Assembly (NCBI GenBank): GCA_038924905.1
Contig: JBCKUK010000021.1
Coordinates: 1-23,144, forward strand
DNA length: 23,144 nucleotides
Reading direction: 5' to 3'
DNA from: JBCKUK01 sp038924905
GTDB taxonomy: Bacteria > Pseudomonadota > Gammaproteobacteria > Burkholderiales > Methylophilaceae
Part shown: piece after piece, positions 1 to 7,862 of the stretch
Numbering within the stretch: position 1 is the stretch's first letter
Layout: the number at the start of each line of letters is the position of its first letter
The notes under the pieces: generated by a model
What the model was told of the DNA's origin: nothing
The model's input: only the letters and a program-made list of their open reading frames with translations
The model's database searches: none
Position numbers and translations under genes: made by a program

Positions 1-972
1 ATTACCGCTGGCGAGCCTGCAGGCATAGGCCTGGATTTATGCGTCATGTTGGCGAATTATCCTTTGAATGCAGGCGTCACTGTCATCGCCGATCAAAACG
101 CTCTGCTGGCACGCGCACAAGCTCTTGGCCTGACACTGTCCATTCAGCAACCACAAACTCCTCCGCGTCCGCATCTGGGGGATGGCAAACTCACCGTCAT
201 GCATCAAGCCGCGCCCGAAACTATCGTTGCTGGACAGCTAAATTCTGCCAATAGCAGCTACGTCCTGCAGACATTAATGAATGCTGCTGATGGCTGTATC
301 AATGGCGACTTTGACGCGATGGTCACCGCGCCAGTGCATAAGGGCATTATCAATGATGCGGGCATTGCCTTTACCGGCCACACGGAATTCCTGGCTGAAC
401 ACACGGGTACCAAACAAGTGGTGATGATGTTGGTTGGCGGCGGAATGCGCGTAGCGCTCGCTACCACGCATTTGCCACTGAGTGCGGTCAGCAGCGCCAT
501 TACGCGAGCAAATATTGAAAGCACACTGCGTATTTTGCATCAAGATTTGGTGCATCGTTTTGCCATAACAAACCCGCGCATATTGGTCGCCGGGCTTAAT
601 CCACATGCGGGGGAAGACGGTTACCTGGGCAAGGAAGAAATCACCACTATCACGCCCGTATTGGAGAAACTGCGTGCCGAAGGCATGAACCTGATAGGGC
701 CGTTGCCGGCGGACACTTTATTCACGCCGCATCATCTGGCAAAAGCTGATTGCGTGCTGGCCATGTATCACGACCAGGGCTTGCCAGTTTTGAAACACGC
801 CAGTTTTGGCGGTGGCGTCAATGTCACGCTGGGCTTACCGATTATCCGCACCTCGGTTGATCACGGTACTGCCCTGGATTTAGCCGGTAAAGGCAACATC
901 GAGATTGGCAGCTTGTTAGCTGCCATCCAGCTAGCAGTTGAACTCGCTGAACGCCAAAAAAAGATTGCATGA
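1..972 (+). CDS. pdxA: 4-hydroxythreonine-4-phosphate dehydrogenase PdxA (5' end missing)
   Basis: Oxidises 4-phosphohydroxy-L-threonine in the DXP-dependent pyridoxal phosphate pathway (cytosolic, metal- and NAD-dependent, supplying PdxJ). The reading frame is open from base 1 and begins inside the N-terminal TAGEPAGIG motif, so only a few residues plus the start codon lie outside the window; the ATG at 46 is internal. Visible family signatures are the metal/substrate His region GHTEFLAEHTG, NPHAGEDGYLGKEE, and a C-terminal block with MYHDQGLPVLKH and DHGTALDLAGKG. The stop overlaps the rsmA start by ATGA (969-972), indicating translational coupling. The pdxA-rsmA pairing is common in proteobacteria, usually with surA upstream. 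Identity is essentially certain. Confidence 0.96.
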   Translation: MTAGEPAGIGLDLCVMLANYPLNAGVTVIADQNALLARAQALGLTLSIQQPQTPPRPHLGDGKLTVMHQAAPETIVAGQLNSANSSYVLQTLMNAADGCINGDFDAMVTAPVHKGIINDAGIAFTGHTEFLAEHTGTKQVVMMLVGGGMRVALATTHLPLSAVSSAITRANIESTLRILHQDLVHRFAITNPRILVAGLNPHAGEDGYLGKEEITTITPVLEKLRAEGMNLIGPLPADTLFTPHHLAKADCVLAMYHDQGLPVLKHASFGGGVNVTLGLPIIRTSVDHGTALDLAGKGNIEIGSLLAAIQLAVELAERQKKIA

Positions 973-1733
973 GACATATTCCCAAAAAACGCTTTGGTCA
1001 GAATTTTCTGTCCGACAGCGATATTACTCGCAGCCTGGTTGAAGCGATTCGCCCGCAGCCGGATGACCTCATGGTAGAGATTGGCCCCGGCCTGGGTGCG
1101 CTCACACAACCCTTGCTAAAAAAACTCAAGCATTTACATGTGATAGAACTAGACCGCGACATCGTCGCCTGGATGCATGGCCAATACGCCAAAAACAACA
1201 TCGCCATCCATAATTCAGATGCACTGAAATTTGATTTTGCCTCGCTTGGTAAAAATTTACGGGTGGTTGGCAATTTGCCCTACAACATCTCAACCCCTAT
1301 CCTGTTTCACCTGCTCGATAACATCGACAATATCGCCGATATGCACTTCATGCTGCAAAAAGAAGTGGTAGAGCGCATGGTGGCAGCGCCCTCTACCGCA
1401 GCCTACGGGCGACTCTCTGTCATGCTGCAGTACCGCTTGCAAATGGAATATTTATTTACCGTACCGCCGGAAGTGTTTGAACCGGCACCAAAAGTAGAAT
1501 CTGCCTTTGTGCGGGCGGTGCCACACAAAAGCCTGCCCTGCGCGGCAAAAGATGAACAATTGTTCGCCAAGGTAGTCTTGAGTGCGTTTGGTCAGCGGCG
1601 AAAAACCTTGCGCAACACGCTCAAAGGCTTGCTGGATGATCAAGGATTCAAGAAGCTCAATATTGATCCACAATTACGTGCGGAGAATCTCTCGGTAGCG
1701 CAATTTGTCAGCATAGCCAACCACCTGCTTTAA
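969..1733 (+). CDS. rsmA: 16S rRNA (adenine1518/1519-N6)-dimethyltransferase RsmA
   Basis: Dimethylates the two adjacent adenosines in the helix 45 loop of 16S rRNA during late 30S assembly, using SAM. The 254-residue product has the family N-terminus KRFGQNFL, SAM motif I VEIGPGLGALT, the acidic motif VIELDRD, the catalytic motif NLPYNIS, and the C-terminal helper motif PPEVFEPAPKVESAF. Length is normal for the family (about 270). The ATG overlaps the pdxA stop by four bases, so the gene is probably read from the pdxA transcript. It was formerly called ksgA; loss-of-function confers kasugamycin resistance in characterised bacteria. Nothing is truncated. Confidence 0.97.
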   Translation: MRHIPKKRFGQNFLSDSDITRSLVEAIRPQPDDLMVEIGPGLGALTQPLLKKLKHLHVIELDRDIVAWMHGQYAKNNIAIHNSDALKFDFASLGKNLRVVGNLPYNISTPILFHLLDNIDNIADMHFMLQKEVVERMVAAPSTAAYGRLSVMLQYRLQMEYLFTVPPEVFEPAPKVESAFVRAVPHKSLPCAAKDEQLFAKVVLSAFGQRRKTLRNTLKGLLDDQGFKKLNIDPQLRAENLSVAQFVSIANHLL

Positions 1734-1778
1734 TTTAATTAGGGCTACACATCAAGTGCGCTCAATTGATATATCGCC

Positions 1779-1787
1779 TGATATAAT
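1779..1787 (+). promoter_or_regulatory. Extended -10 promoter for adk
   Basis: TGATATAAT matches the extended -10 consensus TGnTATAAT exactly. No good -35 hexamer sits 16-18 bases upstream, which is usual for extended -10 promoters. Transcription would start near 1794, leaving a leader of about 23 bases that contains the GGGAGAGGA ribosome binding site (around 1800). This suggests adk is a separate transcription unit from pdxA-rsmA. Sequence pattern only. Confidence 0.55.
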
Positions 1788-1816
1788 TCCAGCCCTCAAG
1801 GGAGAGGAATAAATAA

Positions 1817-2470
1817 ATGCAATTGATTTTATTAGGTGCCCCGGGCGCCGGTAAGGGCACGCAAGCCACCTACATCAAAGAAAAATTCAACATTCCACAG
1901 ATTTCTACCGGTGACATGCTGCGCGCCGCAGTCAAGGCTGGCACCCCGCTTGGACTTAAGGCCAAGAGCTTTATGGACAGTGGCAGCCTGGTACCTGATG
2001 AGGTGATTATTGGCCTGGTGAAAGAACGTATCAAGGATGCTGATTGTCAGGCGGGCTTCTTGCTCGACGGCTTTCCACGCACTATCCCACAAGCTGAAGC
2101 CATAAAGCAAGCTGGCGTTGACATCGATTACGTCATTGAAATTGACGTGCCAGATGAGGAGATTATCAAACGTATGAGCGGCCGCCGCGTACATCCCACT
2201 TCTGGCCGCATTTATCATGTGATTTTTAACCCGCCAAAAGTAGCAGGCAAGGATGATGCAACGGGTGAAGACCTAGTGCAACGGGAAGACGACAAGGAAG
2301 AAACTGTACTTAAACGCCTGGGGGTCTACCATGACCAGACTGAGCAATTACTGGGCTATTATTCAGACTGGTCCAAACAGAATGCGGCCAAGACACCGAA
2401 GTACGTGCGCGTTTCTGGTATAGGCGCAATGGAGGAAATTCGCAACAACATATTCAAGGCGCTTGGATAG
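1817..2470 (+). CDS. adk: Adenylate kinase
   Basis: Catalyses ATP + AMP = 2 ADP in the cytosol. The 217-residue product begins with the P-loop GAPGAGKGTQA (residues about 7-17), carries the LDGFPRT segment of the core, and has a long LID domain with RRVHPTSGRIYH and DDATGEDL. The LID lacks the four-cysteine zinc site of Gram-positive enzymes and has the His/Ser/Asp/Thr set typical of Gram-negative adenylate kinases. Start ATG follows a purine-rich GGGAGAGGA site at good spacing. Its stop lies 12 bases from the stop of the convergent phosphoribulokinase gene, with no obvious terminator between them. Confidence 0.97.
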   Translation: MQLILLGAPGAGKGTQATYIKEKFNIPQISTGDMLRAAVKAGTPLGLKAKSFMDSGSLVPDEVIIGLVKERIKDADCQAGFLLDGFPRTIPQAEAIKQAGVDIDYVIEIDVPDEEIIKRMSGRRVHPTSGRIYHVIFNPPKVAGKDDATGEDLVQREDDKEETVLKRLGVYHDQTEQLLGYYSDWSKQNAAKTPKYVRVSGIGAMEEIRNNIFKALG

Positions 2471-2482
2471 CCTTTCGCGTCT

Positions 2483-3370
2483 TCAGCAATTGCGATTATC
2501 CATCAAATCCTGAATCAGTGGTCCCAGGATAATTTCCATAGCCAGACCCATCTTGCCGCCAGGGACGACGATGGTGTTGCGGCGAGACATGAATGAATCC
2601 TTCAGCATGGATAAGAGATAAGGAAAATCTGCCATGCCCACATCACGGAAACGGATGATAACAAAACTCTCATCCAGTGTCGGAATGTCGCGCGATATAA
2701 AAGGATTGGATGTATCCACCGTAGCCACGCGCTGAAAGTTGATGTGCGTGTTGGAAAACTGCGGGGCAATATAATTGACATATGATGGCATGCGCCTGAG
2801 TATGGTATCTACTATAAGGTCGGCAGAATAGCCGCGATCAGAGCTATCTCGATGGATCTTCTGTATCCATTCCAGGTTAACCACCGGCACCACGCCTATG
2901 CCTAAATCCACATGACGGGCGATGTCCACGGTATCCGTTTTTACCAGTCCATGGAGCCCCTCGTAAAACAGTAAATCGGTATTGGCTGGCACGCCTTCCC
3001 ATGGCGTAAATTCGCCAGCACCCAGCTTGGTTTTGTGGCGCGCGTTATACTCCTTGGCTTCATCCTCATTGTGCAGATAAAAACGTCTTTTGCCGCCACC
3101 AGTTTCCCCATAAGTTTCAAATAGTTCGGCAATCTTGTCGAAGTGGTTGGCCTCCGGGCCAAAGTGGCTGAAATACTGATTGCCTTTGGCTTCGGCTTTT
3201 CTCACTTCTTTACGGAATTCGGCGCGGTTCAGAGAATGAAAACTGTCGCCTTCAATCATCGCTGCGCTGATGTTTTCGCGGCGCAAAATCTGCTCGAAAG
3301 CGCGCTTGACAGTAGTAGTGCCGGCACCGGAAGATCCAGTCACAGCAATTACAGGATGTTTTTTGGACAT
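2483..3370 (-). CDS. prk: Phosphoribulokinase (Calvin cycle)
   Basis: Phosphorylates ribulose 5-phosphate to ribulose 1,5-bisphosphate, the substrate of RuBisCO; its presence implies CO2 fixation. The 295-residue product has the P-loop GSSGAGTTTVKRAF near the N-terminus, EGDSFHSLNRAEF, LLFYEGLHG, and the DLGIGVVPVVNLEWIQKIHRD block typical of the proteobacterial octameric class. The only cysteine is the C-terminal residue, so the thioredoxin-type disulfide control of plant enzymes is not possible. The open frame extends 16 codons upstream to 3418, but the ATG at 3370 has a strong AAGGAGGAG site immediately before it, and those extra codons would encode the Shine-Dalgarno region. It is divergent from leuS and has no other Calvin-cycle gene next to it. 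Confidence 0.95.
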   Translation of the reverse strand: MSKKHPVIAVTGSSGAGTTTVKRAFEQILRRENISAAMIEGDSFHSLNRAEFRKEVRKAEAKGNQYFSHFGPEANHFDKIAELFETYGETGGGKRRFYLHNEDEAKEYNARHKTKLGAGEFTPWEGVPANTDLLFYEGLHGLVKTDTVDIARHVDLGIGVVPVVNLEWIQKIHRDSSDRGYSADLIVDTILRRMPSYVNYIAPQFSNTHINFQRVATVDTSNPFISRDIPTLDESFVIIRFRDVGMADFPYLLSMLKDSFMSRRNTIVVPGGKMGLAMEIILGPLIQDLMDNRNC

Positions 3371-3440
3371 CAACTCCTCCTTAAGATAACGACGCCCGTG
3401 CAAAAAGCTGCCGGGCACGATAATTAATTAAATTCACTTT

Positions 3441-3468
3441 ATCATAGCTCGGCAACCCAGCACAGCAA
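3441..3468 (-). promoter_or_regulatory. Candidate promoter of phosphoribulokinase gene
   Basis: On the minus strand, TTGCTG (3463-3468) and TATGAT (3441-3446) are separated by 16 bases. Predicted transcription starts near 3434, giving a leader of about 60 bases before the strong ribosome binding site. No convincing CbbR (LysR-type) operator could be named by eye. The region also lies just upstream of the leuS -10 box, so the two divergent promoters nearly abut. Confidence 0.45.
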
Positions 3469-3485
3469 TGTGTGCGGCTTCAAGG

Positions 3486-3491
3486 TATAAT
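3486..3491 (+). promoter_or_regulatory. Candidate -10 box for leuS operon
   Basis: A perfect TATAAT lies 36 bases upstream of the leuS ATG. The hexamer 17 bases further upstream (CAGCAA) is a poor -35 match, so strength is uncertain or an activator may be needed. If active it could drive leuS-lptE-holA-proA-nadD, which have gaps of only 0-17 bases. Confidence 0.4.
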
Positions 3492-3526
3492 TTTGCATCT
3501 TGAAATTACAATGTTAAGTAGCCGAT

Positions 3527-6289
3527 ATGCAGCAGCAATACCCTTTCCGCGAGATAGAGCAACAAGCCCAGCAGCATTGGGAAACCAACAAGACTTTTGC
3601 CGCGGCTGAAGATTCCAGTAAACCAAAATACTACTGTTTATCCATGTTCCCCTACCCCTCTGGCCGCCTGCATATGGGGCATGTGCGTAACTACACCATA
3701 GGCGACGTGCTGACGCGCTACCATCGCATGAAAGGCTTTAACGTGCTGCAACCGATGGGTTGGGATGCCTTTGGCCTGCCTGCGGAAAACGCCGCGATTC
3801 AAAATAATGTCCCGCCCGCCAAATGGACAGACGACAACATTGCCCACATGAAAGAGCAGTTGCAAAGCCTGGGGTTTGCCATTGACTGGAGCCGCGAGCT
3901 GGCGACCTGCAAGCCGGATTATTACAAGTGGAACCAGTGGCTGTTCCTGCGCATGCTGGAAAAAGGTATCGCCTACAAAAAAACGCAAACGGTGAATTGG
4001 GACCCGGTTGACCAGACTGTACTTGCCAACGAACAGGTGATTGACGGCCGCGGCTGGCGTACTGGTGCAGTGGTAGAGAAGCGCGAGATTCCCGGCTATT
4101 ACCTCGGCATCACGCAATATAAGGAACAACTACTGGCTGACCTCAATAAGCTCCCCGGCTGGCCGGAACGCGTGAAGCTCATGCAGGCCAACTGGATAGG
4201 CAAGAGCACAGGCGTGCGCTTTGCCTTCACCCACGACATTCGTGACACGGCTGGAAATTTAATCGATGACGGCAAGCTGTGGGTGTTCAGCACCCGCGCC
4301 GACACCATTATGGGCGTGACTTTCTGCGCCGTTGCCGCCGAGCATCCGCTGGCTACTCGTGCCGCACAAAATAATCCAGCATTGGCTGCCTTCATCGAGA
4401 AATGCAAGCAAGGCTCGGTGATGGAAGCCGACATGGCGACCATGGAAAAAGAAGGCATGGATACCGGCTTGCAAGTCACCCATCCGCTCACCGGCGAACC
4501 AGTGCCGGTGTGGGTTGGTAACTATGTGCTGATGAGCTACGGCGAAGGTGCGGTGATGGCCGTGCCGGCGCATGATGAACGTGACTTCGGTTTCGCTAAA
4601 AAATATGGTTTGCCGATCAAGTCGGTTATCGCGCCTTCGTCATCAGTAGTACCCGCAGAACCGAAGATAACCATAGCTGGTAAGGAATACACGCCATGGC
4701 ATGTTGTTGAGGGTCGACAATGGAAAGTCTCCGAGGAGGAGTGGAGTGACTACAACACTTCCGATGGATTTTTGGCAGACGGTTCAGGCCCGTATTGGGA
4801 TCGCCTGAAAGGCATGTGGTCTGGCTTTGCTCGTGAGGAAATCGGCAACATCTTCGCTGAACTTGGTTTAGGCGGCACAAAAGTGCAATGGCGCCTACGC
4901 GACTGGGGCATTTCCAGACAAAGATACTGGGGCTGTCCTATCCCCATCATCCACTGCGACACCTGCGGCGACGTACCCGTGCCGGATGACCAACTGCCAG
5001 TGAAACTGCCGGAAGATTGCGTACCAGATGGTTCCGGCAATCCGCTACACAAGCGTGCTGATTTCATCAACTGCACCTGCCCCAAGTGCGGCAAGCCCGC
5101 CCGCAGGGAGACCGACACCATGGATACCTTTGTAGATTCGAGTTGGTACTACGCGCGCTATGCCAGCAAGTTCAGCCCGGACGCGATGGTGGACGCAGAA
5201 ACCAGCCAGTGGATGCCGGTGGATCAATACATCGGCGGCATCGAACACGCGATTTTGCACCTGTTGTATTCGCGCTTTTTGAGCAAAGTCATGCGTGACA
5301 TGGGGCTAGTCAGTTACGACGAGCCGTTTGCCAATCTGTTGACGCAGGGCATGGTGCTCAACCACATCTTCTCGCGTCGTACAGACAAAGGCGGTATCGA
5401 ATATTTCGCGCCGGAAGAAGTGGGGCTAATCCACGACGCTAGCGGTAAGATCACTGGCGCAAGAATGCTTGCCGACGGCCAGCCGGTGGATTTTCAGGGC
5501 ATGGGAACCATGTCAAAATCCAAGCGTAACGGGGTTGACCCAGAATATATTATCGAGAATTATGGTGCCGATACCGCACGCTTTTTCATGATGTTCGCTT
5601 CACCGCCGGAGCAAACATTGGAATGGTCGGATAGCGGCGTGGAGGGCAGTCATCGTTTTCTCAAGCGGGTGTGGGCTTTTGGTCAAGAATTAATCAAGTT
5701 ACGTAACAATATGGATTTACCCCTATCGTGGTCTCGGGACGAAGCAGACGATGAAACAGTGGCCTTTCGGAGAGTAGTTCATGTATTGCTGAAGCAGGCG
5801 AACTTCGATCTCAGCAAGCTACAGTTTAATACCGTAGCATCGGCAACAATGAAGGTACTCAATGCGCTAGAGGCTTTCGGAGCTCATCCCGTAATGTATG
5901 AGCAAGGGCAGCTTAATGCCCTCCTTGCTAATCGCCAGCGGACGTTCGCTCGCGAAGAAGCATTCAGAATCCTACTTGCCGTACTTTCCCCAATCTCACC
6001 ACATATTGCCTACGCGCTATGGCGCGACCTTGGTTATGGCGACGACATCCTGACCGCCGAATGGCCGGAACCGCTGGAAGAAGCCATGGCGCAAGACGAG
6101 GTCACACTGGTCATCCAGGTCAATGGCAAACTGCGCGGCAACATGACAGTTGCTCGCTCGCTGGACAAGGAAGCGCTGGAAAAACTCGCACCAACACAAC
6201 CTTGCGTGCAAAAATATCTGGCGGATGGCGCCAGCGTGCGTAAAATAATCGTGGTGCCGAATAAACTCATTAACATCGTAGTTGGATAA
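3527..6289 (+). CDS. leuS: Leucyl-tRNA synthetase
   Basis: Class Ia synthetase charging tRNA-Leu. The 920-residue product shows the HIGH-type motif HMGH within YPSGRLHMGHVRNY, the DAFGLPAENAA block, the editing domain (STRADTIMGVTF, VMAVPAHDERD), the RLRDWGISRQRYWG motif, a zinc-ribbon region with CDTCG and CPKCG pairs, the WYYARY segment, and the MSKSK signature in MGTMSKSKRNGVDP. It is about 60 residues longer than the E. coli enzyme; roughly 30 of these fall between the editing-domain DERDFGF motif and RLRDWG (about nt 4620-4890). Codon choice by eye looks less GC-biased at 4620-4760 and 5690-6000 than elsewhere. Likely first gene of a transcription unit continuing into lptE. Confidence 0.97.
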   Translation: MQQQYPFREIEQQAQQHWETNKTFAAAEDSSKPKYYCLSMFPYPSGRLHMGHVRNYTIGDVLTRYHRMKGFNVLQPMGWDAFGLPAENAAIQNNVPPAKWTDDNIAHMKEQLQSLGFAIDWSRELATCKPDYYKWNQWLFLRMLEKGIAYKKTQTVNWDPVDQTVLANEQVIDGRGWRTGAVVEKREIPGYYLGITQYKEQLLADLNKLPGWPERVKLMQANWIGKSTGVRFAFTHDIRDTAGNLIDDGKLWVFSTRADTIMGVTFCAVAAEHPLATRAAQNNPALAAFIEKCKQGSVMEADMATMEKEGMDTGLQVTHPLTGEPVPVWVGNYVLMSYGEGAVMAVPAHDERDFGFAKKYGLPIKSVIAPSSSVVPAEPKITIAGKEYTPWHVVEGRQWKVSEEEWSDYNTSDGFLADGSGPYWDRLKGMWSGFAREEIGNIFAELGLGGTKVQWRLRDWGISRQRYWGCPIPIIHCDTCGDVPVPDDQLPVKLPEDCVPDGSGNPLHKRADFINCTCPKCGKPARRETDTMDTFVDSSWYYARYASKFSPDAMVDAETSQWMPVDQYIGGIEHAILHLLYSRFLSKVMRDMGLVSYDEPFANLLTQGMVLNHIFSRRTDKGGIEYFAPEEVGLIHDASGKITGARMLADGQPVDFQGMGTMSKSKRNGVDPEYIIENYGADTARFFMMFASPPEQTLEWSDSGVEGSHRFLKRVWAFGQELIKLRNNMDLPLSWSRDEADDETVAFRRVVHVLLKQANFDLSKLQFNTVASATMKVLNALEAFGAHPVMYEQGQLNALLANRQRTFAREEAFRILLAVLSPISPHIAYALWRDLGYGDDILTAEWPEPLEEAMAQDEVTLVIQVNGKLRGNMTVARSLDKEALEKLAPTQPCVQKYLADGASVRKIIVVPNKLINIVVG

Positions 6290-6306
6290 TTAGCGGGATA
6301 AAACTC

Positions 6307-6822
6307 ATGTCAATTTTCAGTAGCCGTCATTTACGTCTGACATTTACGCTGATATGCACTTTGGCGCTCTGTGCCTGCGGCTTTCAGATGCGTGGGCTGA
6401 CCAATCTCCCATTTGAGAATTTATATATAGAAGGCCACAGGCTAACGATTACCAAGGACTTGAAGAAGTCACTGGCAGTCAATAGTGTAGCCATAGTTAC
6501 CGATCAGAAACAAGCTGATCTGATGCTGGAATTAATGAGCGAAGTAAGCGAGCGCAAGATTCTTTCGCTCAGTGGTGGCGGTAAAGTGCGTGAATTTGAA
6601 CTTATCTACCGGGTAAATTTTCGCCTACGCGACCCATCCAGTGAGCTTTGGGGTGAAACACAAGAAGTCGAAGCACGACGTGACTTTTCGTATGACGATA
6701 GCCAATTGCTCGCCAAACAGTTTGAGGAGGCGCAGCTATTTGAGGATATGAAATCTGATGCTGTGCGGGAGATTATGCGCAGACTGGTTGTGCAGAAGCC
6801 AGCCCCTAAAGCTACCAACTAG
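6307..6822 (+). CDS. lptE: LPS-assembly lipoprotein LptE
   Basis: Outer-membrane lipoprotein that plugs and stabilises the LptD barrel delivering LPS to the cell surface. The 171-residue protein has a lipoprotein signal: charged start, hydrophobic stretch, then the lipobox LCAC followed by GFQMRGL; the C-GFxxRG sequence directly after the acylated Cys is characteristic of LptE. The rest shows alternating strand/helix character (for example SEVSERKILSLSGGGKVREFEL). Position between leuS and holA matches the conserved leuS-lptE-holA order in proteobacteria. Formerly rlpB. Confidence 0.93.
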   Translation: MSIFSSRHLRLTFTLICTLALCACGFQMRGLTNLPFENLYIEGHRLTITKDLKKSLAVNSVAIVTDQKQADLMLELMSEVSERKILSLSGGGKVREFELIYRVNFRLRDPSSELWGETQEVEARRDFSYDDSQLLAKQFEEAQLFEDMKSDAVREIMRRLVVQKPAPKATN

Positions 6823-6828
6823 CCTTTC

Positions 6829-7854
6829 ATGCGCCTACAGCCGCAGCAACTCAAGCAGCACCTGAAACAAGGCCTGAAGCCGCTCTATGTCCTCACTGGT
6901 GACGAGCCGCTAGCCCAGCGCGAATGCCTGGATGAGTTGCGCCAGGCTGCCCGTGACAGTGGCATTGATGAGCGCACAAGCTTGACTGTGGATCGCTATT
7001 TTAATTGGCAACAAATCTCCGCATTCGGTCAATCTATTTCGCTGTTTGCCAGCAAACGCCTGCTGGAAGTCAACATCCCATCCGGAAAGCCAGGTCTTGA
7101 TGGTAGCAAGGCACTACAGGCGCTGGCTGAGAAACCAATCGAAGATACCGTTGTCATTATCGTTCTGCCTAAAATCGATTGGAAGGATCAGAAGACAGCG
7201 TGGTATGCAGCACTTGAGCAGGCCAGCGTATTGGTAGCGCTACAAGAAGTTGAAGCAGAGCGCCTGCCGCAATGGATTGCTAAAAGACTGGCTTTGCAAA
7301 ACCAGCATGCCGATGATGCAACGCTGGAATTTATCGCCCATCAGGTAGAAGGCAATTTGCTCGCCGCACATCAGGAAATCCAGAAACTTGGCCTGCTTTA
7401 CCCTGAGGGCGCATTGGCTGGCGTAGCAGTGCGTGAGGCGGTTCTTAATGTATCGCGTTATGATGCCTTTCAGCTGGGCGAGGCCGTACTGGCGGGCGAC
7501 AGTGGGCGTACCGTAAGAATTTTACAAGGTTTGCAGGATGAAGGTGCACAGCCGGTAGCCGTAATGAACCCGCTGATGTGGATATTAAGGCCGCTGGTGA
7601 GAATAAAGCAGGCTGAAGCACGTGGTGAGAATATATCCGCTGTCATGCAGCAAGCGAGAATTTTTGGCGACAGGCAAGCCCTGACAAAGCGCGCACTTGC
7701 CCGTTTAAGTGTGCGACAGTTACAGGCCGCGCTGCTCAAGCTGGCGGAGATTGATAAAACCGCCAAGGGCTTGCTGAAAGGCGATGCCTGGCTGGAAATT
7801 TCCAGACTGTGTTTTGGTTTGGCAAAAGTGAATAAACGCGCCAAGGCGCACTGA
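6829..7854 (+). CDS. holA: DNA polymerase III subunit delta
   Basis: Delta subunit of the clamp-loader complex; it opens the beta clamp ring during loading. The 341-residue product is the usual length and has family features: LYVLTGDEPLAQRECLDELR at the N-terminus, the clamp-contact region SLFASKRLLEV, and a C-terminal collar-like helical domain (RYDAFQLGEAVLAGD). As is normal for delta, no canonical ATPase P-loop is seen. It starts six bases after the lptE stop and is followed eight bases later by proA, so it sits inside a tight operon. Confidence 0.94.
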   Translation: MRLQPQQLKQHLKQGLKPLYVLTGDEPLAQRECLDELRQAARDSGIDERTSLTVDRYFNWQQISAFGQSISLFASKRLLEVNIPSGKPGLDGSKALQALAEKPIEDTVVIIVLPKIDWKDQKTAWYAALEQASVLVALQEVEAERLPQWIAKRLALQNQHADDATLEFIAHQVEGNLLAAHQEIQKLGLLYPEGALAGVAVREAVLNVSRYDAFQLGEAVLAGDSGRTVRILQGLQDEGAQPVAVMNPLMWILRPLVRIKQAEARGENISAVMQQARIFGDRQALTKRALARLSVRQLQAALLKLAEIDKTAKGLLKGDAWLEISRLCFGLAKVNKRAKAH

Positions 7855-7862
7855 AGGTAATG

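Noticed and set aside
1741..1796. AGGGCT (1741-1746) with AGCCCT (1791-1796) as a leader structure before adk
   Set aside because: A 6-bp pairing across 44 bases that also spans the promoter is too weak to support a riboswitch or attenuator.
3371..3418. N-terminal extension of phosphoribulokinase from an upstream start
   Set aside because: The extra codons cover the strong AAGGAGGAG ribosome binding site of the ATG at 3370, and the conserved protein begins just after that ATG.
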